A program made the translations under genes and the position numbers. Shown in pieces: positions 15,883 through 23,841 of a stretch of 64,000 nt of DNA; positions within the stretch are counted from its first letter, which is position 1; each line of letters begins with the position of its first letter. The notes under the pieces were generated by a model. It searched no databases. It saw nothing but the letters and a program-made list of their open reading frames with translations, and was not told the origin of the DNA. Where the stretch lies: contig NZ_PNLB01000009.1 of the NCBI RefSeq assembly GCF_013822795.1, positions 1-64,000 on the forward strand, written 5' to 3'. The DNA is from Phenylobacterium sp. (GTDB taxonomy: Bacteria; Pseudomonadota; Alphaproteobacteria; Caulobacterales; Caulobacteraceae).

Positions 15883-16776
15883 ATGGCCCTTCGCGACTTC
15901 GCCCTCCTGGTCTTCGTCTGTCTGCTGTGGGCGACGAACAACATCGTGTCGAAGTACGTCGTGGCCTATCTGCACGCCCCGCCGCTGTTCTATGCGGCGG
16001 TCCGGTTCATCATCGTCGCGGCCGCGGTGTTTCCATGGCTGCGCAATCCGCCGCGGCCGCTCTGGCGCCTGCTGCTGATCGCCGTCTGTATGGGGGCGGG
16101 GTCGTTCGCATTCATGTTCATCGCGCTGAAGACCGCCAGCCCGTCGTCGGCGGCGATCGTGAGTCAGCTGATGGTGCCGACCACCACCTTTCTGTCGTTC
16201 ATGCTGCTGGGCGAGCGGCTGAACCGCCGCCGCATGCTGGGCATCAGCCTGACCCTGGTCGGCGCCCTGGCGGTCATGTGGGACCCACACGGCTTCACCC
16301 TGACCGGAGGCCTGGCGTTCGTGCTGGTCTCCGTGGTGCTGGGTTCGCTCGGCTCGGTGCTGATGAAGCAGATGGAAGGGGTCAAGCCGCTGCAGTTCCA
16401 GGCCTGGGTCGGCGTGGCTTCCGCCGCCGTGCTGATCCCGATGTCGCTGATCTTCGAGCCCGGCGGGATCGAGGCGGGCCTGGCGATCGGCTGGCGGTTC
16501 TGGGCCGCGGTGATCTTCTCGGCCCTGGTGGTCTCGGTGTTCGGCCACACGGCCTACTACTGGCTGATCCAGCGCTATGAGGCGAACCTGATCTCGCCGT
16601 TGACCCTGATGACCCCGCTGGCCACCATCGGCCTCGGAGTCGCCATCACCCACGACCCGTTCGACGCACGCATGGCTTTCGGCGCCGCAGTGGCGCTGGC
16701 GGGCGTTCTGATCATCGCCATGAGGCCCAACCAGATCATGCTGCTGCTGCTCAACCTGCGGGGACGCGCCGGATGA
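15883..16776 (+). CDS. EamA/DMT-family transporter
   Basis: 297 residues with about ten hydrophobic helices arranged as two EamA repeats (FALLVFVCLLWATNNIVSKYVVAYLHAPPLFYAAVRF at the start; the second repeat begins near GGLAFVLVSVVLGSLGSVLMKQM). Such drug/metabolite transporters export amino acids, metabolites or purines across the inner membrane; the substrate cannot be read from the sequence. Its stop overlaps the amidase start in an ATGA junction, suggesting co-transcription with a cell-wall amidase, so recycling or export of a wall-derived compound is a possibility. Confidence 0.9.
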   Translation: MALRDFALLVFVCLLWATNNIVSKYVVAYLHAPPLFYAAVRFIIVAAAVFPWLRNPPRPLWRLLLIAVCMGAGSFAFMFIALKTASPSSAAIVSQLMVPTTTFLSFMLLGERLNRRRMLGISLTLVGALAVMWDPHGFTLTGGLAFVLVSVVLGSLGSVLMKQMEGVKPLQFQAWVGVASAAVLIPMSLIFEPGGIEAGLAIGWRFWAAVIFSALVVSVFGHTAYYWLIQRYEANLISPLTLMTPLATIGLGVAITHDPFDARMAFGAAVALAGVLIIAMRPNQIMLLLLNLRGRAG

Positions 16777-17498
16777 ACTTCATCGAAGCCGTTTCGCCGA
16801 ACTTCAACGAGCGCAAGGTTCCGCCCGACATCATCGTCCTGCACTACACGGGGATGAAGACCGGCGAGGAGGCGCTGGCCTGGCTGTGCAACGAGGAGTC
16901 CAAGGTCTCGTCGCATTACCTCGTCGAGGAGGATGGGCGGGTGTTCCGGCTGGTGCCCGAGGAGCGGCGCGCCTGGCATGCCGGCGTCGCGTCCTGGAAG
17001 GGCGAAACCGACATCAACGGCCGCTCGATCGGCATCGAGATCGTCAATCCCGGCCACGAGTGGGGCTATCGCCCGTTCCCGAAGGCCCAGATCGATGCGG
17101 TGATCGAGCTGCTCGGCGATATCCGCAGCCGCTGGCAGGTCGAAGACGGCCGCATCGTTGGTCACTCCGACGTCGCCCCGGCCCGCAAGGACGATCCCGG
17201 TGAGCTGTTCCCTTGGAAGACGCTGGCGCAGGCCGGTCACGGGCTGTGGGCCGAGCCCGACGCTGCGCCCGGCGCCTCGCTTTCCGAGGGCGAGGAGAGC
17301 GCCGGGGTGTTCGCGCTGCAGGCCGGGCTGACCCGGCTTGGCTACGCCAGCGCTCCCTCAGGCAAGTACGACGCCGACACCACCACCATCGTGCGCGCCT
17401 TCCAGCGTCACTGGCGTCCGGAGAAGGTCGACGGTGTCGCCGACGGCATGACCCGCGCGCGGCTGATCGCCCTGCTGCGGGCGGCGGCGGGCGCGTGA
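16773..17498 (+). CDS. N-acetylmuramoyl-L-alanine amidase (AmiD/AmpD type) with peptidoglycan-binding domain
   Basis: 241 residues. The amidase_2 domain spans residues about 15-150: DIIVLHYTGM (first zinc His), SSHYLVEEDGRVFRLVPEERRAWHAG (second region), NGRSIGIEIVNPG, and VGHSDVAPARKDDPGELFPW (third zinc His and catalytic residues). Residues about 175-238 form a PG_binding_1 domain (VFALQAGLTRLGYASAPSGKYDADTTTIVRAFQRH). It cleaves the bond between MurNAc and the stem peptide. No signal peptide is present, so a cytoplasmic recycling role (AmpD-like) is possible; export by another route cannot be excluded. Coupled to flanking genes by 4-nt overlaps. Confidence 0.92.
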   Translation: MNFIEAVSPNFNERKVPPDIIVLHYTGMKTGEEALAWLCNEESKVSSHYLVEEDGRVFRLVPEERRAWHAGVASWKGETDINGRSIGIEIVNPGHEWGYRPFPKAQIDAVIELLGDIRSRWQVEDGRIVGHSDVAPARKDDPGELFPWKTLAQAGHGLWAEPDAAPGASLSEGEESAGVFALQAGLTRLGYASAPSGKYDADTTTIVRAFQRHWRPEKVDGVADGMTRARLIALLRAAAGA

Positions 17499-18010
17499 GC
17501 GCGCCCCTCATTCGGGCCACGAGGGGCGAGGACGCCGCGCAGGTGCTGGCGCTCTATCGCGCCGCCGCCGCCGGTACGGGCGGCTTGGCGCGGCGGCCGG
17601 ACGAAATGGACCTGGCCTATGTCGAAGGTTTCCTGGCCAAGGCGCGTGCGGGCGGCGTGACCCTGGGGGCCTGGATCGACGGGCGGCTGGCTGGCGAGAT
17701 CCACGCCTCGCGTATCGGGCCGGATCAATTCGCTCATGTACTTTCGGACCTGACGATCGCTGTCGACCCGACCCAGCAGGGCAGGGGCGTCGGACGGGCT
17801 CTATTCGCGGCCCTGTTCGATGCGGCGCGGGCGCTCTCGCCCCAGGTCAGCCGCATCGAGCTGATGGCGCGTGAGGGCAATATCGACGCCATCCGGCTCT
17901 ACGAGCGGCTCGGCTTCGTGATCGAGGGGCGCTTCGTCCAGCGCGTGCGGACGCCCGATGGGCGGCTCGAGGACGACATCGCCATGGGACTGCTGCTGAC
18001 GCCGGCTTGA
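17495..18010 (+). CDS. GNAT-family N-acetyltransferase
   Basis: 171 residues from GTG 17495, which overlaps the amidase stop (GTGA junction). The acetyl-CoA site is visible in LSDLTIAVDPTQQGRGVGRALFAALFDAA, followed by LMAREGNIDAIRLYERLGFVIEGRF, the standard GNAT motifs A and B. The acceptor substrate is unknown. It is the third gene of an apparent EamA-amidase-GNAT operon. Confidence 0.88.
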   Translation: MSAPLIRATRGEDAAQVLALYRAAAAGTGGLARRPDEMDLAYVEGFLAKARAGGVTLGAWIDGRLAGEIHASRIGPDQFAHVLSDLTIAVDPTQQGRGVGRALFAALFDAARALSPQVSRIELMAREGNIDAIRLYERLGFVIEGRFVQRVRTPDGRLEDDIAMGLLLTPA

Positions 18011-18096
18011 CGGCTGGCGCGACGCCCGGCAGCACTGCGCGTCACGAGTTTTTCGCCCTTCGTCATACCCATATTTCGAAATTGAGGACGTATTCG

Positions 18097-18864
18097 ATGC
18101 GCAACCTGTTCAGCGTTGAGGGCAAGGTCGCCCTGGTCACCGGCGGCAGCCGCGGCATCGGCGAGATGATCGCCCGCGGCTATGTCGAGAACGGCGCCAA
18201 GGTCTACATCTCCTCGCGCAAGGCCAATGTCTGCGACGGGCTGGCCGAGGAGCTGTCGAAGTACGGGACCTGCATCTCGCTGCCCTTCGACCTGTCCAAC
18301 ATGGACGGCATTACCGGCCTGGCCGCGGCGCTGGCCGAGCGCGAGGACAAGCTCGACATCCTGGTCAACAACGCCGGGGCCACCTGGGGCGCACCGATCG
18401 ACGAGTATCCGGAAGACGGCTGGGACAAGACCGTCGACCTGAACGTGAAGTCGATCTTCTTCCTGACCCAGAAGCTGCTGCCGCAACTGCGCGCTGCGGC
18501 CACGCATGAGAACCCGAGCCGAGTGATCAACATCGCCTCGGTCAACGGCATCGAGCCGCCGGCGCTGGAGACCTACGCCTATTCCACCTCGAAGGCCGGC
18601 TGCATCATGCTGACCCGCCACCTGGCCAAGCGCCTGGCTCCCGAGCACATCCTGGTCAACGCCATCGCGCCTGGTCCCTTCCAGAGCCACATGATGGCTG
18701 CAACCCTGGCCCGTGCCGGCGACGCCATCGCCAAGTCGAACCCGCGCGGCCGCATCGGCACGCCCGAGGACATCGCCGGCGTGGCGATCTTCCTGGCCAG
18801 CCGCGCCAGCGCCTACACCACCGGGACGGTTGTGCCCTGCGATGGCGGTTCGGCCGAGTTCTAG
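18097..18864 (+). CDS. Short-chain dehydrogenase/reductase
   Basis: 255 residues from ATG 18097 with GAGGA upstream. Classical SDR features: ALVTGGSRGIGEMIA (NAD(P)-binding glycines), LDILVNNAGATWGAPIDE (NNAG), NIASVNGIEPPALETYAYSTSKAG (catalytic Ser, Tyr-x3-Lys) and NAIAPGPFQS. It ends TGTVVPCDGGSAEF, as in many 3-oxoacyl or gluconate-type reductases. The exact substrate is not clear. A small palindrome (ATTTCGAAAT, 18073-18082) sits just before the ribosome site. Confidence 0.9.
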   Translation: MRNLFSVEGKVALVTGGSRGIGEMIARGYVENGAKVYISSRKANVCDGLAEELSKYGTCISLPFDLSNMDGITGLAAALAEREDKLDILVNNAGATWGAPIDEYPEDGWDKTVDLNVKSIFFLTQKLLPQLRAAATHENPSRVINIASVNGIEPPALETYAYSTSKAGCIMLTRHLAKRLAPEHILVNAIAPGPFQSHMMAATLARAGDAIAKSNPRGRIGTPEDIAGVAIFLASRASAYTTGTVVPCDGGSAEF

Positions 18865-18881
18865 GGGCGACTAAAGCCCCA

Positions 18882-19022
18882 CGTGTCATCCCGGTTTCGG
18901 CCTTAGGCCGAAGACCGGGCCCCATTGTCGCCTGATCCCTGAGATGGGGCGCGGTTGCGCCGCGTCCTGCTCCATCCGGTGTTCATGGGTCCCGGTCTTG
19001 CTTCGCAAACCGGGATGACACG
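18882..19022. repeat. Large palindromic intergenic repeat element with perfect 16-bp ends
   Basis: The ends are perfect inverted copies: CGTGTCATCCCGGTTT (18882-18897) and AAACCGGGATGACACG (19007-19022). Inside, a second pair (GAAGACCGGGCCCCAT and its near-reverse-complement around 18985-19000) and a short TTCGGCC/GGCCGAA hairpin extend the symmetry. It has no coding capacity and lies between convergent genes. This resembles the TCATCCCGG-type palindromic repeats scattered in alphaproteobacterial genomes; it may be a non-autonomous mobile or REP-like unit and could act as a bidirectional terminator. Confidence 0.75.
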
Positions 19023-19030
19023 GCTTGGGC

Positions 19031-19255
19031 CTAGCCCCGTCTACCCCGCCCGCCGGGGCGGATAGGGGCCGGGGACCAGCCGCCCTTTCCAGGCTTGTGC
19101 ACGCCGCCGGCCTTGCCGCCGTTCAGGCCTTGGTGGCCGTGCTGCTTCTTGGCCAGTTGCTGCTCGATGATGGCGCGGGCGCGCTCGGCGGCGGTCGGCT
19201 CGTGGGCGGATTCCGGATGATGCGCCGGCGCGCGCGGTTCTTTTGATTTCGGCAT
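19031..19255 (-). CDS. Small basic protein of unknown function
   Basis: 74 residues, rich in Lys, Arg, His, Gly and Pro. The middle part PTAAERARAIIEQQLAKKQHGHQG looks helical; the C-terminal half (GGKAGGVHKPGKGGWSPAPIRPGGRGRRG) is Gly/Arg-rich and probably disordered, suggesting nucleic-acid contact. No domain recognised and no clear ribosome site is visible, so its reality rests on the structured composition and the clean fit between the repeat element and the TetR gene. Confidence 0.5.
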   Translation of the reverse strand: MPKSKEPRAPAHHPESAHEPTAAERARAIIEQQLAKKQHGHQGLNGGKAGGVHKPGKGGWSPAPIRPGGRGRRG

Positions 19256-19390
19256 GATGTGTCCAGTCGAGATGAGGCGCTCGCGCCCATTGGGCGCAGC
19301 GGGGAGTGCGGGGCTCAGCCCAGCGGTCTCACGGCCTCAATCGATCACAGCACACACGTAGGCATCCTCTTCCGGACGATTGCGGAGAAG

Positions 19391-20017
19391 CTAGGCGCGC
19401 GCGGCGTGATCCGCAAGGCGTCGCTCAAGCCCGGCGATCAGCAGGTCAAGCCCGAACTCGAAGCCGGCTTCGGGGTCGACCGGCCCGCCGGCCAGCGCCC
19501 AGGCCAGATTGGGCATGGGAGCGGGGGCGGTGTCCGTGGGCCTGGCCTGTGCTCGCCGCGTGGCTTCGAACCGCGCCCAGCCGACGATGAACGATAGGGC
19601 GACGCCGTAGGCCATCAGGGCGTCTGGACCCGGCAGTCCAGCCTGGCGCAGCAGGCCCAGCGACGTCTCCAGCGGACGCGCCGCCCGGGGCCCCGAGCTG
19701 TAGTCGTCAGGGAACAGGCGGGTGATGTCCCGCGTCTCGACCAGCCGCGTGCGCAGCGCCTGAGCCATGCGGCGCAGGTCGGCGCGCCAGTCGCCGCTCG
19801 CCGCGCCGTAGTCCAGGTCCGAGATCAGGTGGTCGAACAGCAGGACCGACAGGTCCTCCTTGCTGCGCACATGCCAGTAGAGCGCCGGCGCCTTGACGTT
19901 CAGCTCGGCGGCGACCGCGCGCATGGTCAGGCCATCATAACCGTTGCGCTGCAGGACGCGCGCGGCGGCCTGGATGACGTCGTCACGGCTGAGTTGTGGG
20001 CCGGGTTTGCGGGGCAT
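19391..20017 (-). CDS. TetR/AcrR-family regulator, probable repressor of the divergent P450 gene
   Basis: 208 residues. The N-terminal HTH is clear (LSRDDVIQAAARVLQRNGYDGLTMRAVAAELNVKAPALYWHVRSKEDL), and the C-terminal ligand domain resembles the Tet-repressor C-terminal type (DWRADLRRMAQALRTRLVETRDITRLFPDDY). It is transcribed divergently from the cytochrome P450 gene 87 nt away, with a perfect palindrome between them, the standard layout of a local repressor responding to a small hydrophobic ligand. Confidence 0.87.
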   Translation of the reverse strand: MPRKPGPQLSRDDVIQAAARVLQRNGYDGLTMRAVAAELNVKAPALYWHVRSKEDLSVLLFDHLISDLDYGAASGDWRADLRRMAQALRTRLVETRDITRLFPDDYSSGPRAARPLETSLGLLRQAGLPGPDALMAYGVALSFIVGWARFEATRRAQARPTDTAPAPMPNLAWALAGGPVDPEAGFEFGLDLLIAGLERRLADHAARA

Positions 20018-20076
20018 GAGGCGAGGAGGCCGGGTTTATTTAACATTGTAAAGTTCGACGTGTCGGATTAACGTTC

Positions 20077-20093
20077 ATTTAACGCCGTTAAAT
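20077..20093. promoter_or_regulatory. Palindromic operator ATTTAAC-GCC-GTTAAAT between TetR and P450 genes
   Basis: A perfect 7-3-7 palindrome immediately before the P450 ribosome site (GGAGGT, 20095-20100). A second, imperfect copy (TTTAACATTGTAAA, about 20039-20052) lies nearer the tetR start. The intergenic region is markedly A/T-rich. Binding by the adjacent TetR protein is inferred. Confidence 0.65.
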
Positions 20094-20104
20094 TGGAGGT
20101 GGTC

Positions 20105-21427
20105 ATGCAGCCGCCCCTGCCGCCGGCTCCGATCCCGCCGCCGCGTCCGTTGCCGTTGCTGCAGGCCCTGAAGGTGGCTCGAGGCAACACCCTTGCCGTG
20201 ATCCCGCAGGCGGCCTTCGTCGAGCCGGTCTTTCAGCAGCGCAGTCCGCTGGGGCCGAGCTTCCTGGTCAGCGCGCCGGAGGGCGTGAAGCGCGTGCTGC
20301 TGGATGCGGCCGACAACTATCCGAAGGCCGCGATGCAGAGCCGGCTGTTCGAGGCCTTCCTCGGCGAGGGGATCCTGACCAGCGAGGGCGAGACTTGGCG
20401 GCGGCATCGGCGGATGATGGCGCCGGCCTTTGATCCGCGCAGCGTCGAGGCCGCGCTTCCCACCATCGCCGCGACCGCGCGCGAGTTCGTCGACGGCTGG
20501 CGGCCGGGCCAGGTGATCGACGTCTCCGCGGCGATGGGTGAGCTGACCTTGAAGATCATCGCGCGAGTGATGTTTTCCGCGGCCGGCGACGACCTGGGCC
20601 CGGTCATGGAGCGCACGCTGCGCTCAGCCGAGGCCGTGCTGGAGCGGTTCGGCGTCGCCGATTTCGTGCCGGGGTTGATGCAGCTCCGCGCGCGCCGCCG
20701 CGAGCGGGAGATCGGGGCCCGGTTCGCGGTGTTCGATGATTGGATATCGCGGCTGATCGCCGAGCGCCGGGCCGCGCCGGGGCATGGCGACCTGCTCGAC
20801 CGGCTGATCGCCGCGCGCGATACCGAGACCGGCGCAACGCTTAGCGACCGCGAGGTGCGAGACCAGTTCGTGACCATCTTCATCGCCGGCCACGAGACCA
20901 CCGCCGTCGCCCTGACCTGGACCTGGTACCTGTTGGCCCTGCATCCGCAGATCGAGGCGCGGCTGCATGCGGCGCTCGACGCCTCGCCGGATGCGCCGCC
21001 GGCCTATGCGCGCCAAGTGATCGAGGAGGCGATGCGGCTGTTCCCGCCGGTTCCTCGCATCCCGCTGCGGCAGGCGAGGGCGGACGACGAGATCTGCGGC
21101 GTACGCATTCCGAAGGGGGCGCTGGTCTGCGTCGCGCCCTGGGTGGTGCATCGCCACCGCGACCATTGGGACGATCCGGAGCGTTTCGATCCCGACCGTT
21201 TCGCCGGCGAGCGCCCGGAGCGCTACGCCTACCTGCCGTTCGGGGCCGGGCCGCGGGTCTGCATCGGCGCTTCGCTGGCCATGACCGAGGCCGTGACGGC
21301 GCTCTGCGAGATCGCCCGTCGCTACCGCCTGACGCTGGTCGATGCGGGCGGCGTCGGCATGAAGCCGCGGATGACGCTGCGGCCAATGGGACGAATTGGG
21401 ATGGAGCTGATGGCGCGGGGTGCTTGA
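20105..21427 (+). CDS. Cytochrome P450
   Basis: 440 residues from ATG 20105 with GGAGGT upstream. P450 landmarks: I-helix FIAGHETT (261-266), ExxR at Glu308-Arg311 followed by LFPPVPRIPLRQA, and the haem loop FGAGPRVCIGASLAM with Cys386 as thiolate ligand. The Pro-rich N-terminus has no membrane anchor, so it is a soluble monooxygenase needing a separate ferredoxin. The sequence style (HETTAVALTWTWYLLALHP, long-chain/aromatic type) suggests a lipid, alkane or terpenoid substrate but does not decide it. Divergent TetR regulation suggests induction by substrate. Confidence 0.93.
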   Translation: MQPPLPPAPIPPPRPLPLLQALKVARGNTLAVIPQAAFVEPVFQQRSPLGPSFLVSAPEGVKRVLLDAADNYPKAAMQSRLFEAFLGEGILTSEGETWRRHRRMMAPAFDPRSVEAALPTIAATAREFVDGWRPGQVIDVSAAMGELTLKIIARVMFSAAGDDLGPVMERTLRSAEAVLERFGVADFVPGLMQLRARRREREIGARFAVFDDWISRLIAERRAAPGHGDLLDRLIAARDTETGATLSDREVRDQFVTIFIAGHETTAVALTWTWYLLALHPQIEARLHAALDASPDAPPAYARQVIEEAMRLFPPVPRIPLRQARADDEICGVRIPKGALVCVAPWVVHRHRDHWDDPERFDPDRFAGERPERYAYLPFGAGPRVCIGASLAMTEAVTALCEIARRYRLTLVDAGGVGMKPRMTLRPMGRIGMELMARGA

Positions 21428-21455
21428 CCGCGGCCGCGGGGCGGCCCACTTAGCG

Positions 21456-21842
21456 CGCGGACCAGACGGCTGGGCGATCGCGGCTGCTCACGCAGTCGAG
21501 GAAAGTCCGGGCTCCACTATGACATGGCGGCGGGTAACGCCCGCCGGGGGCGACCCCAGGGATAGCGCCACAGAGAGCAGACCGCCCCGGTTTCGACCGG
21601 GGTAAGGGTGAAAGGGTGGGGTAAGAGCCCACCGCGGACCTGGTGACAGGGACGGCATGGCAAGCCCCGCCCGGAGCAAGACCGAATAGGGATTCCGCGC
21701 CCCGCAAGGGGTAGGGCTGTCATAGGCCTGAGGCGTCCGGGTAGGTCGCGAGAACCGTCCAGCAATGGACGGTCCAGAGGAATGATCGTCGCGCCCGTTC
21801 GCGGGCGGCACAGAACCCGGCTTATAGGCCGTCTGGTCCGTA
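21456..21842 (+). ncRNA. rnpB: RNase P RNA (bacterial class A)
   Basis: The catalytic RNA that matures tRNA 5' ends. Ends pair as helix P1: CGGACCAGACGGC (21458-21470) with GCCGTCTGGTCCG (21828-21840). Universally conserved parts are present in order: GAGGAAAGTCCGGGCTCC, ACAGAGAGCAGACCGCC, AAGGGTGAAAGGGTGGGG then GTAAGAGCCCACCG, GGCATGGCAAGCCCCGCC, GCAAGACCGAATAGGG, and ACAGAACCCGGCTTA near the 3' end. It sits between the P450 gene and mraZ. Exact ends are estimated to within a few bases. Confidence 0.96.
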
Positions 21843-22126
21843 CTTCCGTCCCCGCTTATCCACCGCCGCCCACAGGGCTGGCGGCTATACTTATGAAGTT
21901 CGCTGTATGTTCTGTGAATGTCGCCTGTGGATGCATGCGGTTGAGGCTCAAATTCTTTGAGATTCCCCGAAATTGCACCCTGGAGTCATTGTCTCCCAAT
22001 TGATCCCATGTTAACCCAATCAGCATCCGTTGAGGATCTGCGGTGCGTCGGAGCTGGGGGCTTCGCGGGTCCGAGACGGGGTGAAGTTGGCGGCTCGCTA
22101 GGAGCCGCGATCTGGGGCGCGGCGGG

Positions 22127-22591
22127 ATGTTTCTCTCGACCTTCGAGAAACAAGTGGACGCCAAGCGGCGCATCGTTGTGCCGCAGGAATTCCGCGCGCT
22201 CGTCTCCGGCCCCTTCGACGGCATTGTCTGCTTTCCCTCGATTGAGGCGGATTGCATCGAGGGCGGCGGCCGGGCGCTGTTCGACCGCTACATCGCGCTG
22301 ATGGACGAAATGCCGTTCGGCGACCCGGTGCGGTCGGCCATCGAGCTGTCTGTACTGGGCGGCCAGGCCAAGATGAGTTTCGACACCGCTGGCCGGATCA
22401 CCCTGCCTGAGCAGCTCTGCGACCAGTTCGGCCTGACCGACTGGGTCGTGCTGGTCGGTCTGGGCGACCGCTTCCAGATCTGGGAGCGCGAGGCGTTCCA
22501 GGCCCATCGCGCCGCCCAGCGCGAACTGGCCCGCGCCGGTCTGGCCGAACTGCGCGCGCAGCAGCGCGCCGCCAAGCTGGGAGCGGCTTAG
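22127..22591 (+). CDS. mraZ: Transcriptional regulator MraZ
   Basis: 154 residues. Two SpoVT/AbrB-like repeats typical of MraZ: FLSTFEKQVDAKRRIVVPQEFR at the start and KMSFDTAGRITLPEQLCDQFGL in the middle. MraZ binds repeats upstream of its own gene and represses the dcw operon in other bacteria. It opens the division and cell-wall cluster, directly abutting rsmH (stop at 22591, next start at 22592). The 284 nt between rnpB and mraZ (21843-22126) must carry the operon promoter; I could not assign MraZ boxes or a clear -35/-10 there. Confidence 0.95.
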   Translation: MFLSTFEKQVDAKRRIVVPQEFRALVSGPFDGIVCFPSIEADCIEGGGRALFDRYIALMDEMPFGDPVRSAIELSVLGGQAKMSFDTAGRITLPEQLCDQFGLTDWVVLVGLGDRFQIWEREAFQAHRAAQRELARAGLAELRAQQRAAKLGAA

Positions 22592-23521
22592 GTGAGCGCG
22601 CCCCATACCTCGGTCCTGCTGGATGAAGTGATCGCCGCGCTGGAGCCGGCGAGCGGCAAGTTGATCATCGACGGCACCTTCGGAGCCGGCGGCTATTCGC
22701 GCGGCTTCCTGGCGACCGGCGCCGACGTTGTCGCCTTCGACCGCGATCCGAGCGCGCGCAAGTTCGCCGAGGGGCTGGGCGAGCGCTTCCGTCTGGTCGA
22801 CGGACGCTTCTCGCAGATGGCCGAAGAGTTGGGCGAGGGCGTCGCCGACGGAGTGGCGCTGGATCTTGGCGTTTCGTCCATGCAGCTCGACCAGGCTGAG
22901 CGCGGGTTCTCGTTCATGCGCGATGGTCCGTTGGATATGCGCATGGGCGCCGACGGCCCGACCGCTGCCGACATCGTCAACACGGCCGAGCAGGCCGAGC
23001 TGGCGCGGATCTTCTATGTCTATGGCGAGGAGCGGCAGTCGCGCCGCGTGGCCTCCTTCATCGTCCGTCGCCGCGCCGAACAGGCCTTCACCCGCACCTT
23101 GGACCTGGCCGAGGTGATCGAGCGCGCCCTGGGCGGGCGTCGCGGCGCCAAGGTGCATCCGGCCACCCGCTCGTTTCAGGGGCTGCGCATCGCGGTCAAC
23201 GAGGAGCTGTCCGAGCTTGAGGCCGGCCTGGTCGCCGCCGAGCGGGTCCTGAAGCCCGGCGGCCGGCTGGCGGTGGTGACCTTCCACTCGCTCGAAGATC
23301 GGATCGCCAAGGCCTACTTCACCGAGCGTGCGGGCAGGACCCCGGGCGGATCGCGCCATGCGCCGCCGGTTGAGGCCGGCGCGCCGCCGAGCTTCCAGCT
23401 GCTGTTCAATGGCGCCCGCGCGCCCGGCGCGGCCGAGACCGCGACCAATCCGCGCGCGCGATCGGCCAAGTTGAGGGTGGGGGTTCGCACCTCTGCTCCG
23501 ATATGGAAGGAGGCGGAATGA
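22592..23521 (+). CDS. rsmH: 16S rRNA (cytosine-1402-N4)-methyltransferase RsmH (MraW)
   Basis: 309 residues from GTG 22592. Landmarks: [29 protein letters not shown] (SAM-binding), [47 protein letters not shown] and [13 protein letters not shown], all typical of RsmH. It N4-methylates C1402 in the ribosomal P site. Its stop overlaps the ftsL start in an ATGA junction. Confidence 0.97.
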   Translation: MSAPHTSVLLDEVIAALEPASGKLIIDGTFGAGGYSRGFLATGADVVAFDRDPSARKFAEGLGERFRLVDGRFSQMAEELGEGVADGVALDLGVSSMQLDQAERGFSFMRDGPLDMRMGADGPTAADIVNTAEQAELARIFYVYGEERQSRRVASFIVRRRAEQAFTRTLDLAEVIERALGGRRGAKVHPATRSFQGLRIAVNEELSELEAGLVAAERVLKPGGRLAVVTFHSLEDRIAKAYFTERAGRTPGGSRHAPPVEAGAPPSFQLLFNGARAPGAAETATNPRARSAKLRVGVRTSAPIWKEAE

Positions 23522-23841
23522 GTCTCCTGAACCGCAAGATTCGGGGCTTTCGGCTGGTCGACGTGGTCGCGCTGGGGGTCCTGATCGCCGTCATCCTGTC
23601 GGTCTACCTGGCCAAGACCATGGCCGGTCGCGAGCGTGCGGAAATCGCTTCGGTCGAAAAGCAGATCGACGCCGAGAAGGCGCGCATCCGCCTGCTGCAG
23701 GCTGAAGTCGCCCACCTTGAGCAGCCTTCGCGGATCGAGGCGCTGTCGACCGCCCATCTGGGCATGGGCCCGGTCGGGGCCAAGCACGAGACCACCATCG
23801 ACAAACTGGGCGAAGTCGCCCTCGGGAAGCCAACGCCGTGA
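23518..23841 (+). CDS. ftsL: Cell division protein FtsL
   Basis: 107 residues. A short basic cytoplasmic N-terminus ([14 protein letters not shown]) leads into one transmembrane helix ([17 protein letters not shown]). A periplasmic coiled coil follows ([38 protein letters not shown]). Sequence is weakly conserved in general, but position between rsmH and ftsI, topology and the closing [10 protein letters not shown] segment identify it. It forms the FtsQLB divisome complex. It overlaps rsmH and ftsI by 4 nt each. Confidence 0.9.
   Translation: MSLLNRKIRGFRLVDVVALGVLIAVILSVYLAKTMAGRERAEIASVEKQIDAEKARIRLLQAEVAHLEQPSRIEALSTAHLGMGPVGAKHETTIDKLGEVALGKPTP

Noticed and set aside
21420-22257. Several short frames across 21420-22257 on both strands
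   Set aside because: They coincide with RNase P RNA and the mraZ leader; no coding evidence.
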